This document shows positions 33,926-42,244 of a stretch of 64,000 nucleotides of DNA, one piece after another (position 1 is the stretch's first letter; every line of letters begins with the position of its first letter). The position numbers and the translations under genes were made by a program. The stretch is from Actinobacteria bacterium OV320 (GTDB taxonomy: Bacteria > Actinomycetota > Actinomycetes > Streptomycetales > Streptomycetaceae): assembly GCA_001298545.1 (NCBI GenBank), contig LJCX01000001.1:62001-126000 (forward strand), written 5' to 3'. The notes beneath the pieces were generated by a model that saw only the letters and a program-made list of their open reading frames with translations, searched no databases and had not been told where the DNA came from.

Positions 33926-36900
33926 GTGACGGGATTTCGGCTGCTGGGGCCTGTGGAGTTATGGGCGGCGGGCCGCCCTGTGGATCTGGGCCCCGCCAAA
34001 CGGCGTACGGTCCTGGCGGCACTGCTGGTGGACGCGGGCCGCTGGGTGGCGGCCGAGACGCTGATCGACCGGGTCTGGGGCGAGGACCCGCCCGCACAGG
34101 TGCGCGCCACGCTCTACGCCCACATCGCCCGGGTCCGCCGTGTCCTTCTGGAGGCGACCTTGCACCTCACCGGCGGCGCCGAAGGCCCGCCCACCGCGCC
34201 GTCGTTGCTGCGCGGCTCGGGAGGCTATCGACTCGACGTGCCCAGGGACCTGGTCGACGTGCACCGTTTTCGGGGCCTGGTCGAGCGGGCCCGGCGGACC
34301 GACCACTCCGATGCGGTACGGGTGGCGACCCTGCGGGAGGCGATGCGCCTGTGGCAGGGCGAGCCGCTTGCCGGACTGCCCGGCGACTGGGCGGCACGCA
34401 CCCGGGAGAGCTGGCTGCATCTGCGCCTCGACGCCGTCCTGGCCTGGGCGGACGCCGAACTCCGGGTCGGCGGCCACGTCGTGGTGGTCGACACGCTGTC
34501 GGTCCTGGTCGCCGAGCACCCGCTGACCGAGCCGCTCGCCGTGGCGTTGATGCGGGGGCTGCATGCCGCCGGGCGCGCCCCGGAGGCGCTCGCCTGCTAC
34601 GCGGCCCTGCAGAAGCGGCTGGCCGACGAACTGGGAACCGCTCCGGGAGCCGAGGCGCGGCGGGAACACGCGGCGATCCTGAGCGGGCGGGCCGCCGCAC
34701 CGACCGCCCGTCGGACACCGCCCGGCACCGGCACCGGCACCGGCACCGGCACAGGCACGAGCGCGGCCACCGGCACCGGCCTTGGCATCGGCATCGGGAG
34801 CGTCGGAGCCGTGCCCGCACAACTGCCCATGGAGGCAGCGGGGTTCACCGGTCGCGAGGAGGAACTGGCGCGGCTGGAGAAGGTCCTGGTCGCGGCGGCG
34901 GAGCGGCCGACGGCGGTGGTGGTCTCGGCGGTGTCCGGGACGGCGGGCGTGGGCAAGACGGCCCTGGCGGTCCACTGGGCGCACCGGGCCCGGGACCGTT
35001 TCCCGGACGGCCAGTTGTACGTGAACCTGCGCGGCTACGACCCCGAGCGGCCCATGACCGCCCTCGACGCGCTGGGCCGGTTCCTGACCGCGCTCGGGGT
35101 GTCCGGACAGGACATCCCGCTGGAGGCGGACGACCGTGCGGCGCGCTACCGCACCGAGGTCGCGGGCCGGCGCATGCTGATCGTTCTCGACAACGCCGCC
35201 ACCGTCGAGCAGGTCCGCCCGCTGCTCCCCGGCACCGGCTCCTGCGCGGTCCTGGTCACCAGCCGCGACAGCCTCGCCGGGCTGGTCGCACGCGAGGGCG
35301 CCCACCGCCTCGACCTCGATCTGCTGCCCGCCGCCGTCGCCCGCACCCTGCTGCGGCGGCTCGTCGGCCCCCGCGCCGAGGCCGAACCCGACGCCGTCGA
35401 CGCCCTCGCCGAGCAGTGCGCCCGACTGCCCCTGGCACTGCGGGTCGCCGCGGAGCTCGCCGCCGCCCGCCCCGCCACCCCGCTCGCCGACCTCGTCACC
35501 GAACTCACCGACCAGCAGCGGCGGCTGGACCTGCTCGACGCGGACGGCGACCCCCGGGCCGCCGTCGCCGTCGTGTTCTCCTGGTCGCTGCGGCACCTCC
35601 CGGCGGACGTGGCGCGCACCTTCCGGCTGCTCGGCCTGCACCCCGGCCCCGACCTCGACGTCCACGCCGCCGCCGCGCTGACCGGCAGCAGCCCGGCGGA
35701 CCCCCGCCGTGCCCTCGACGTCCTCGCCCGAGCCCATCTGGTCCAGCCCATGGAAGCCGCCCGGTACGGCATGCACGACCTGCTGCGCGCCTACGCCACC
35801 CGGCTCGCCACCGCAGAGGACGCGCCGCGGCTCCGCGAGGCGGCGCTCGACCGGCTCTTCGACCACTACCTCGCCACCGCGGCCGCCGCCATGAACTGCC
35901 TCCACCCGGCCGAGGCCCACTTACGGCCCGCCGCTCCCGAACCCGCCACGCCCGTGCCCGACCTGTCCGATCCCGACGCCGCGCGCGCCTGGCTGAACAC
36001 CGAGCGGACGTGTCTGACGGCGGTGTCCGCCCACTCCGCCGCCCGCGGCCGGCCCACCCACGCCATCCGGCTCTCCCTCACCCTGTACCGCTACCTCATC
36101 AGCGGCCATCACACCGACGGCCTCACGATGCACGGCCACGCCCGGGACGCCGCTCGCCTGCTCGCCGACCCGGTGAGCGAGGCCCGGGCGCTGCTCGGCC
36201 TCGGTACCGCCTACTGGCAACTGGCCCGACACGAACCGGCACGTCAGCACCTGCAGGAGGCGCTGGCGTTGTTCCGGCGGGTCGGTGACCCGACCGGCCA
36301 GGCCCGTGCCCTGGTCAACCTCGGCCTCCTCGAGGAACGGCTGGGCCGCTTCCTGCCCGCCGTCGCGTACCTGGAACAGGCGCTGTCGCTGTACCGGAGC
36401 GCCGGCGACCGGTGGGGCGAAGCGATCGCCCTCAAGGACCTGGCCTCCGTCGAGGGGCAGTTGGGCGACTACGGCCAGGCCGCCGACCATCTCCAGCAGG
36501 CCCTGACCCTGCTCCGGCTGGCCGGCAACCCCTACCTGGAAGCCCATGCGCTCAACGACCTCGGCACGGTCGAGACGCGACTCGGCCGGCTGGGGTCGGC
36601 CGCGCGCCGCCAGGAGCAGGCCCTCACCCTGTTCCGCGAAGTCGGTGACCGGTACGGCGAGGCCGGGGCGCTGCACAGCCTGGGCGTCGTCCACTCGCGG
36701 CGGGACCAGCACGCGCAGGCCGCCGAATGCCAGCGGGAGGCGCTCACCCTCTACTGCCAGAACGGCGACCGGGACGGCGAGGCCAGGGCGCTCAACGGGC
36801 TCGGCGAGGCCGTCTGCGCCGCCGGCCGGCTCGCCGAGGCCCTCGTCCACCACACCGACGCCCTTGCCATCGCCGAGGACATCGGCAGCCCAGGCCAGCA

Positions 36901-37066
36901 GGCCCGCGCCCTCGGCGGACTCGGCGCGGCCCATCACGCGCTCGGCGACACCGCCCCCGCCCTCGGCCGCTACGAGCGGGCGCTCACCCTCTACGCCGAA
37001 CTCGGCATGCCCGAGGCCGACGCCATCAGGACCAGGCTGGCCACGGTGACCGGGCCCCGTCCGTAG
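33926..37066 (+). CDS. AfsR/SARP-family regulator with NB-ARC and TPR domains
   Basis: A 1046-residue regulator. Residues 1-95 are an OmpR-type winged helix (FRLLGPVELWAAGRPVDLG), about 105-255 the BTAD activation domain (DLVDVHRFRGLVERARR to LGTAPGAEARREH), then a Gly-Thr linker, an NB-ARC ATPase (about 300-560; P-loop GTAGVGKTALA, Walker B MLIVLDNA) and at least seven C-terminal TPR units (about 740-1040, repeating QALTLFREVGDRYGEAGAL). Such proteins activate secondary metabolism or development. The GTG at 33926 has GGAGAAGG nearby. No biosynthetic cluster is visible beside it, so its targets lie elsewhere or are the neighbouring methyltransferase. Confidence 0.92.
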   Translation: MTGFRLLGPVELWAAGRPVDLGPAKRRTVLAALLVDAGRWVAAETLIDRVWGEDPPAQVRATLYAHIARVRRVLLEATLHLTGGAEGPPTAPSLLRGSGGYRLDVPRDLVDVHRFRGLVERARRTDHSDAVRVATLREAMRLWQGEPLAGLPGDWAARTRESWLHLRLDAVLAWADAELRVGGHVVVVDTLSVLVAEHPLTEPLAVALMRGLHAAGRAPEALACYAALQKRLADELGTAPGAEARREHAAILSGRAAAPTARRTPPGTGTGTGTGTGTSAATGTGLGIGIGSVGAVPAQLPMEAAGFTGREEELARLEKVLVAAAERPTAVVVSAVSGTAGVGKTALAVHWAHRARDRFPDGQLYVNLRGYDPERPMTALDALGRFLTALGVSGQDIPLEADDRAARYRTEVAGRRMLIVLDNAATVEQVRPLLPGTGSCAVLVTSRDSLAGLVAREGAHRLDLDLLPAAVARTLLRRLVGPRAEAEPDAVDALAEQCARLPLALRVAAELAAARPATPLADLVTELTDQQRRLDLLDADGDPRAAVAVVFSWSLRHLPADVARTFRLLGLHPGPDLDVHAAAALTGSSPADPRRALDVLARAHLVQPMEAARYGMHDLLRAYATRLATAEDAPRLREAALDRLFDHYLATAAAAMNCLHPAEAHLRPAAPEPATPVPDLSDPDAARAWLNTERTCLTAVSAHSAARGRPTHAIRLSLTLYRYLISGHHTDGLTMHGHARDAARLLADPVSEARALLGLGTAYWQLARHEPARQHLQEALALFRRVGDPTGQARALVNLGLLEERLGRFLPAVAYLEQALSLYRSAGDRWGEAIALKDLASVEGQLGDYGQAADHLQQALTLLRLAGNPYLEAHALNDLGTVETRLGRLGSAARRQEQALTLFREVGDRYGEAGALHSLGVVHSRRDQHAQAAECQREALTLYCQNGDRDGEARALNGLGEAVCAAGRLAEALVHHTDALAIAEDIGSPGQQARALGGLGAAHHALGDTAPALGRYERALTLYAELGMPEADAIRTRLATVTGPRP
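34722..34757. repeat. Hexanucleotide repeat tract encoding a Gly-Thr linker
   Basis: A run of GGCACC units, the last drifting to GGCACA and GGCACG, encodes six Gly-Thr pairs between the BTAD and NB-ARC domains of the SARP protein. Repeat number could vary by slippage without breaking the frame. Confidence 0.85.
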
Positions 37067-37115
37067 CCCCGGCCGGGTCGGTCGGGCCTGCGCACCCCGG
37101 GGCCGCACGGCCGCG

Positions 37116-37135
37116 GCACCGCGATTTTGCGGTGC
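37116..37135 (+). terminator. Hairpin after the SARP gene
   Basis: GCACCGC (37116-37122) and GCGGTGC (37129-37135) flank the loop GATTTT, 50 bases past the SARP stop codon. Confidence 0.55.
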
Positions 37136-37287
37136 AGCAGCCCCGTCCACGGGCGGGGCGGGGCGCGTCGAACCGTGAGACAGTCGAGAGAAGGCGCCGG
37201 AGTCGGCGAGGCTCGGGCGCGGCGGTCCGAGGCGGTGGCCCCCGCCCGGAACCGAAGGCGAACGGTGCCGCAGCGGAGGGATCCGTC

Positions 37288-38121
37288 ATGTCCGAGGCGA
37301 GTGAGGCGACCCGGGCCGACCGGGCCCTGAAGGCGAAGCACCGAGCGATGTGGGCACTGGGCGACTATCCCCTCGTTGCCTCGGACGTCATCCCGGACCT
37401 GGGACCGGAGCTGGTGCGCGAGAGCGGCGTGCAGCCGGGGACCCGGGTGCTCGACGTCGCGGCCGGTTCGGGGAACGCCGCCATCCCCGCCGCCCTCGCC
37501 GGGGCCGACGTGGTGGCCGTGGACCTGACCCCGGAACTGCTGGAGGCCGGCCGCCGGCTCGCCGCGGAGCGTGGTGCCAAGCTGGAGTGGCGTGAGGGCG
37601 ACGCCGAGGAACTGCCGTTCGCGGACGCGGATTTCGACACCGTGGTGTCCTGCGTCGGCGTCATGTTCGCTCCGCACCACCAGCGGGCCGCCGACGAACT
37701 GGTCCGTGTCTGCCGACCCGGCGGGAAGATCGGCCTCGTCAACTGGACTCCGGAGGGCTTCGTCGGGCAGATGTTCGCCGCCATGCGCCCGTACGCGCCC
37801 CCGCCGCCGCCCGGAGCGCAGCCACCGCCGCTGTGGGGCGACGAGGGCCACGTGCGTTCTCTGCTCGGCGACCGCGTGACCGGCGTCGACGCCCGTCGTC
37901 AGTTGCTGCGCATCGACGCGTTCTCCGGCCCGGAGGACTTCCGGGAGTTCTTCAAGCGCTGCTACGGCCCGACCCTCGCCGTCTATGCCGCCATCGCCGA
38001 CGACCCCGACAAGGTGACCGCCCTCGACACGGCGCTCGTGGAGCTGGCCGCCAGGCACCTCGCGGACGGGGCCATGGATTGGGAGTACTTGCTGGTCACG
38101 GCCGACAGGGCCCCCGACTAG
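37288..38121 (+). CDS. Class I SAM-dependent methyltransferase (Methyltransf_11)
   Basis: A 277-residue methyltransferase with SAM motif I VLDVAAGSGNAAIP (about residues 55-68), VVAVDLTPELLEAG, WREGDAEELPFADADFDTVV and CRPGGKIGLVNW. It resembles UbiE/COQ5-type enzymes annotated broadly across Streptomyces; the substrate is not inferable. GGAGGG precedes the ATG at 37288. It follows the SARP gene in the same direction with a terminator-like hairpin between them. Confidence 0.88.
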   Translation: MSEASEATRADRALKAKHRAMWALGDYPLVASDVIPDLGPELVRESGVQPGTRVLDVAAGSGNAAIPAALAGADVVAVDLTPELLEAGRRLAAERGAKLEWREGDAEELPFADADFDTVVSCVGVMFAPHHQRAADELVRVCRPGGKIGLVNWTPEGFVGQMFAAMRPYAPPPPPGAQPPPLWGDEGHVRSLLGDRVTGVDARRQLLRIDAFSGPEDFREFFKRCYGPTLAVYAAIADDPDKVTALDTALVELAARHLADGAMDWEYLLVTADRAPD

Positions 38122-38247
38122 ACGAGGCGCGACCCGACGAGGCGCGACCGGGCGAAGTCACCCGGGCGAAGTCGTCCGGCGCTCGCGCCCGAGCGGGCGA
38201 TCCGCGGAGCGGGGTGGAGCGGGGGTGGAGCGGAACGGCGAGGGAGC

Positions 38248-38275
38248 GGTGGGCCCCCGCTCTCGGGGGCCCACC
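38248..38275. terminator. 12-bp terminator between convergent genes
   Basis: GGTGGGCCCCCG (38248-38259) and its exact complement (38264-38275) flank a 4-base loop, just before the stop of the minus-strand GH87-like gene and after the methyltransferase. Upstream, GACGAGGCGCGACC occurs twice between 38121 and 38150. Confidence 0.75.
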
Positions 38276-38283
38276 GGTCGTGC

Positions 38284-41200
38284 TCAGTAGGCGTCGCGTC
38301 GTCCCGTCGCCCCGTTCGGGGTGCCGGTGATCGTGAACTGCGAGCCCGGTTCGACGAGTACGTCACCCTGGGCCGAGCCGGTGATCGTCACACCGGACAG
38401 GGTGGCGCTGCCGCGGGCGCCGCTCATCGCGAGGATGCCGGAGCCGTTGTTGGATCTGTCGATGCGCACGTTCGTGATCTTCACGCCCGGCATCGCGCCG
38501 CCACCCGTCTTGAACTGGATGCCGTCGTACGTCGAGTCGTGGATCTCGGTGTCCCGGATGGTGACGCCCGGGATGTCCTGGCCCTGAGCGAACAGGGTGA
38601 TCGCGCCGAACTCCTGGTCCTCGTTCCAGAACGCGCCGCCCGTGCGGTACAGGGCGTTGCCCGCGATCAGGGTCTCACCGGTGAAGGGCAGCGGGTCGTG
38701 GTCGGTGGCCAGCATGATGCCCGGGTAGTTCATGGTGTCGGAGACGACGTTGTTCTCGATGGTGTTGCCGTGACCGCCGTACACCGCGATGCCGTTGGCC
38801 CGCCAGGGCAGCTGGATCGTGTTGTTGCGGAAGTGGTTGTCGTGGCCGACGTCCACCGAGGTGTCCTTCACGTACTTGCTGGCCCACACGGCGAGCGCGT
38901 CGTCGCCGGTGTTGCGGAAGGAGGAGTTGTAGACGGTCGAGTTGCGGGTGCCGTTGGCGAAGTTGATGCCGTCGGCGTAGGTGTCGCGGATGCGTACCCC
39001 GGAGAACTCCAGCCCGTCGCCGGGGCCCCACAGCTCGGGGATGTTGGAGTAGTCGCGGCCTGCCCAGACACCGACGTTGGCGTGCTCGATCCACACGTTG
39101 GTGATCTTCGTGCCCTTGCCGAAGCGGCCGTTGAGGCCGACGCCGCCCTCGGCGTTGCCGTCGCCGCCGCGGATGGTGCCCGAGCCGAAGATGGCGATGT
39201 CGGAGATCTGGGTGTTGGAGTCGATGTCGAAGCCGAAGTTGCCCTCGTGCGGGTGGTTGATGCCGCCCGCCTCCTGCGGCGGGGTCAGCGTGTACAGCTG
39301 GGAGTGCCACATGCCCGCGCCGCGGACGGTGACGTCCCGGATGCCCACCTGGTTGAACTGCCCCCGGTTCAGCGGGTCGTCGGTGAGGATCTTCTGCTCC
39401 TGACGCCACTGCCCGGCCGGGATCCACACACAGGAGATCTGGCCGTTCTGATCGGCGGTGACCGCCCGCTGGATGGCGTCGGTGTCGTCGAGGCCGTCGT
39501 TCGGTACGGCGCCGTACTCCGTGATCGAGGTGCAGGCGGCAGGCTTGGACGCGGCGGGAGCCACCTGCTCCAGGTCGACCAGGTCGATCACCTGGAAGGC
39601 GGCCGAGTCGCCCGCGTCGCGCTGGAGGCGGAACACGGTGCCCGCCGGATAGCTCCTCGACAGCAGCGCGTGCGACTCGTCGAACAGGCGCCGCGCGTCG
39701 CCGCCCGGCCGGTTGGTCAGTCCCTCGGGGTCGTCGGTGGTGCCGTACAGCCAGCTGTGCTTGGACGACAGGGACAGCTTCTGCACGAAGGCGCCGTCCG
39801 CGTACAGGCTGACGGTGGCGTCCGCGCCGCCGCCGGACGCGGAGTCCGGGACGGAGTTGCGCACCACGAGGGAGTTGGCCGCGTTCGTGGAGGTGAACTC
39901 CACGTACTGGCCGGTCGAGGTGAGCCGGACCGACCTGCGGCCGGAGGACTCGGTGGCGAAGTTGGTGTGCCCGAAGGTGCGTTGGGCGTCGGCGGTGAGG
40001 AGCGTGCCGGTGTAGCGGCCGTCCTCCGCCTCGTACTCGGTGTAGGGCACGGCGGCACCGCGGCCGACCACCAGGGACTTGGCGAGAACGTTGTTGTTCT
40101 CGTTCGTCTCGGCGACGATCCCGGTGGCGTCGGCGGTCGCGGTGAGGGCCGCCCCGCCCGCGGTGGCTGTCCAGGTCCCGCTGATCGCCACGTTCACCGT
40201 GGCGTCGGGGGCCACCTGGCCGGTGCTGCCGTTGAGGGTGGTCGAGCCGGCCTGGACCCGGGTCACCGAGCCGGCCGGAGCGGCGCTGATCCCGCGGTTG
40301 TGCACGGCGACGGTGAAGGAGACGGCCTGGCCGACGGCCGGATTGGCCGGGCTGGTGATGATCGAGGCCACCTCCAGGTCGGGGCCGGGCGCCTGGGTGA
40401 CGACCAGTCTGTTCGCGGACGTCCGGCTGTTGTTGCTGTCGTCCAGCTCCGGGACGGTGTTCCGGGGGTCGACGACGGCCGACACGCCGTAACTGCCCGC
40501 CGCTCGGGTGCCGGTGGCGACGTCCACGGTCGCCGAGGCGCCCGGGTCCAGCGCCGGGACGGCGGCGCCGCCCGCGACCGTGCCCTCCACGCTGACGTCG
40601 ACGGTGGTGGCGGCGGAGCGCGCGGTGCCCGCGTTGCGCACGGTGGCCTTGACGGTGACCGCGTCCCGCTCGCTGGGCGCGGCCGGCGTCCAGTCGAGCG
40701 TGGTGACCGTCAGGTCGGGCGCGGGGGCGGCGGTGCCCACGACCTGGAACTCGGCGACCTGCCCGCCGGGCGCACCGGAGTTGGCGGTGAAGTGCAGCCG
40801 TACGTCGGACCAGCGGCCGCTGACCGGGACGGTCACCGTGTTGCCGCTCGCCGGGCTGAAGGAGTACGACTTCGCGGCGGCCAGCGAGGTGAAGCCGCTC
40901 GACGACTGCTGCCGGCCGAGGACCTGGATGGTCTGGGTGCGGGCCGCCCATACCGGGTCGGGGTTGAGCTTGACCACCACGCCGGTCACGTCGGCGTCGG
41001 CACCCAGCGCGACGGTGAGATCCGCAGGGTGACCGGCCGCCTCCCAGTAGGTGGAGACGGAGTCGTCGGTGGCGTTGGCGGCCACATAGGTCTGCGCGGT
41101 GGAGGTGGCCTCGACCGGCTTGTTGCGGGCCAGGTTGGTGCCGGTGGGCGGCGGGTCGCCCGGGTCCGTGCCGCCGTCCTCGCCGTACACCTCCAGCTCG

Positions 41201-41712
41201 GAGAGCTGCGCGGCGTTCCAGCCGGTGTTGCCGGAGACGTTGACGCGGACGTACCGCACGTCCGCCGGGGAGGCGAGGGCGACGGACACCGTGTTGGCCC
41301 GGTCCGGGTCGAACACCCGGACCGCCGAGGCCGCGAGAGTGCTGAAGCCGGAGCCGTCGCTGCTGCCCTGCAGTGACAGGGTCTCGTTGCGGCTGCCCCA
41401 GCCGGTCGGGAGTTTGAGCACCACCCGGTCCACCTCCCGGGCCGCGCCGAGGTCGATCTGGGCCCACTGCGGGAAGGACCCCGCCGGGCCCTCCCAGTAG
41501 GAGGCCTGGACACCGTCGGTGAGGTTGCGGGCGGGGTATTCGGCGTGCGCGCCGCCCGCCGTGGCGGGGCGGCCGAGGGCGAGGTTGACGTCGGCCGCGG
41601 CGGGAGCCGCCTGGGCGGGGGAGGCGAAGGCCAGCGGAAGCAGGCCGGTCGACAGGAGCCCGGCGACGACCGCGCCGGTCACGGGCCGACGGCCCGGTGG
41701 TCTCCAACTCAT
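38284..41712 (-). CDS. Secreted multidomain GH87-like alpha-1,3-glucanase/mycodextranase
   Basis: A 1142-residue secreted protein. Order: signal peptide (1-36), two F5/8 C (discoidin) domains (about 40-170 and 182-320, with NLALGRPAT and NLARNKPVE), two CARDB domains (about 322-430 and 440-550), a CBM6/35-like domain (about 557-720, starting EYEAEDG), and a C-terminal right-handed beta-helix (about 730-1142, starting TEYGAVPNDGLDDTDAI). In the beta-helix, Asp914 (ADGIN) and Asp937-Asp938 (TGDDA) keep the 23/24-residue spacing of the three catalytic Asp of characterised GH87 alpha-1,3-glucanases. AGAGGACC precedes the ATG at 41712. It is divergent from a larger homologue. Confidence 0.78.
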   Translation of the reverse strand: MSWRPPGRRPVTGAVVAGLLSTGLLPLAFASPAQAAPAAADVNLALGRPATAGGAHAEYPARNLTDGVQASYWEGPAGSFPQWAQIDLGAAREVDRVVLKLPTGWGSRNETLSLQGSSDGSGFSTLAASAVRVFDPDRANTVSVALASPADVRYVRVNVSGNTGWNAAQLSELEVYGEDGGTDPGDPPPTGTNLARNKPVEATSTAQTYVAANATDDSVSTYWEAAGHPADLTVALGADADVTGVVVKLNPDPVWAARTQTIQVLGRQQSSSGFTSLAAAKSYSFSPASGNTVTVPVSGRWSDVRLHFTANSGAPGGQVAEFQVVGTAAPAPDLTVTTLDWTPAAPSERDAVTVKATVRNAGTARSAATTVDVSVEGTVAGGAAVPALDPGASATVDVATGTRAAGSYGVSAVVDPRNTVPELDDSNNSRTSANRLVVTQAPGPDLEVASIITSPANPAVGQAVSFTVAVHNRGISAAPAGSVTRVQAGSTTLNGSTGQVAPDATVNVAISGTWTATAGGAALTATADATGIVAETNENNNVLAKSLVVGRGAAVPYTEYEAEDGRYTGTLLTADAQRTFGHTNFATESSGRRSVRLTSTGQYVEFTSTNAANSLVVRNSVPDSASGGGADATVSLYADGAFVQKLSLSSKHSWLYGTTDDPEGLTNRPGGDARRLFDESHALLSRSYPAGTVFRLQRDAGDSAAFQVIDLVDLEQVAPAASKPAACTSITEYGAVPNDGLDDTDAIQRAVTADQNGQISCVWIPAGQWRQEQKILTDDPLNRGQFNQVGIRDVTVRGAGMWHSQLYTLTPPQEAGGINHPHEGNFGFDIDSNTQISDIAIFGSGTIRGGDGNAEGGVGLNGRFGKGTKITNVWIEHANVGVWAGRDYSNIPELWGPGDGLEFSGVRIRDTYADGINFANGTRNSTVYNSSFRNTGDDALAVWASKYVKDTSVDVGHDNHFRNNTIQLPWRANGIAVYGGHGNTIENNVVSDTMNYPGIMLATDHDPLPFTGETLIAGNALYRTGGAFWNEDQEFGAITLFAQGQDIPGVTIRDTEIHDSTYDGIQFKTGGGAMPGVKITNVRIDRSNNGSGILAMSGARGSATLSGVTITGSAQGDVLVEPGSQFTITGTPNGATGRRDAY

Positions 41713-42244
41713 GAGGTCCTCTGTTCGGTCGGTGAACACGGGGGAGGGCACGGCTGGTCGGCCCCTGGAGGTGCGGGGAGACGCGGGAGGTGCGGGGAGG
41801 AGAGTGCGGGAGCGGCCCCGAGGGGCCGACCCGAGAGGGGAAACGCCGACCGTGCACGCAAATTGAGTTGAACAGTCGATTCTTTGCGGAAAGTACGCCC
41901 ACAGGTTTCTAGCGTGTCTCCGCTTTGTCAACGGTCCCGGCAGTAGCGGCAGTTGGCCACGCAAGCGGCTTGCGTTGCTTGCGGATCCGCTTGCGTCATC
42001 GTGAAAGCCCGCACGAAAGTCGCTGATCCCGGCCCATGGGCAGGTCGTCCAAGGAGGGAGCGGCCGGATCCAGCGCTGTCCCGACGGTGGACGAACCCCT
42101 ATCGGTCTGCAACTCTCTGAGCGATTCACGCAAAAGCGGTGCCCTGTCCCGCACATTGAGGCGTGTCCGGTGCACCGTCGAGCCGACCCATCCAGCAACC
42201 GCGTCCCTCCGCGCCACGGCGGACCGGACGGAGATCGGGGAGAG
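41713..42244. promoter_or_regulatory. Divergent promoter region of the GH87-like pair
   Basis: This 532-base gap holds no gene. Reading toward the minus-strand gene, TTGACA (complement of 41926-41931) and TAGAAA (complement of 41906-41911) could be a promoter, though the 14-base spacer is short. The LacI-type boxes at 41959-41995 lie just upstream of it and between the two genes. Confidence 0.5.
41959..41995. promoter_or_regulatory. Cluster of LacI-type operators (GCTTGCG boxes)
   Basis: ACGCAAGC-G-GCTTGCGT (41959-41975) is a perfect 8-1-8 palindrome. Two more GCTTGCG boxes follow at 41977-41983 and 41989-41995, around the palindrome GCGGATCCGC. The same half-site appears in the inverted repeat before the LacI gene at 46628, so that repressor is the likely ligand. 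Confidence 0.65.

Noticed and set aside
33537-34097. Possible minus-strand gene upstream of the SARP gene
   Set aside because: It overlaps the SARP start, lacks a ribosome binding site and shows no domain; composition is low-complexity.
33959-35920. Long minus-strand frame opposite the SARP gene
   Set aside because: Antisense shadow of the SARP/NB-ARC coding region with low-complexity composition.
38284-41712. Sialidase or pectate lyase reading of the discoidin and beta-helix protein
   Set aside because: There are no Asp-box repeats for a sialidase and no pectate-lyase calcium/Arg motifs; the Asp triad spacing fits GH87 better.
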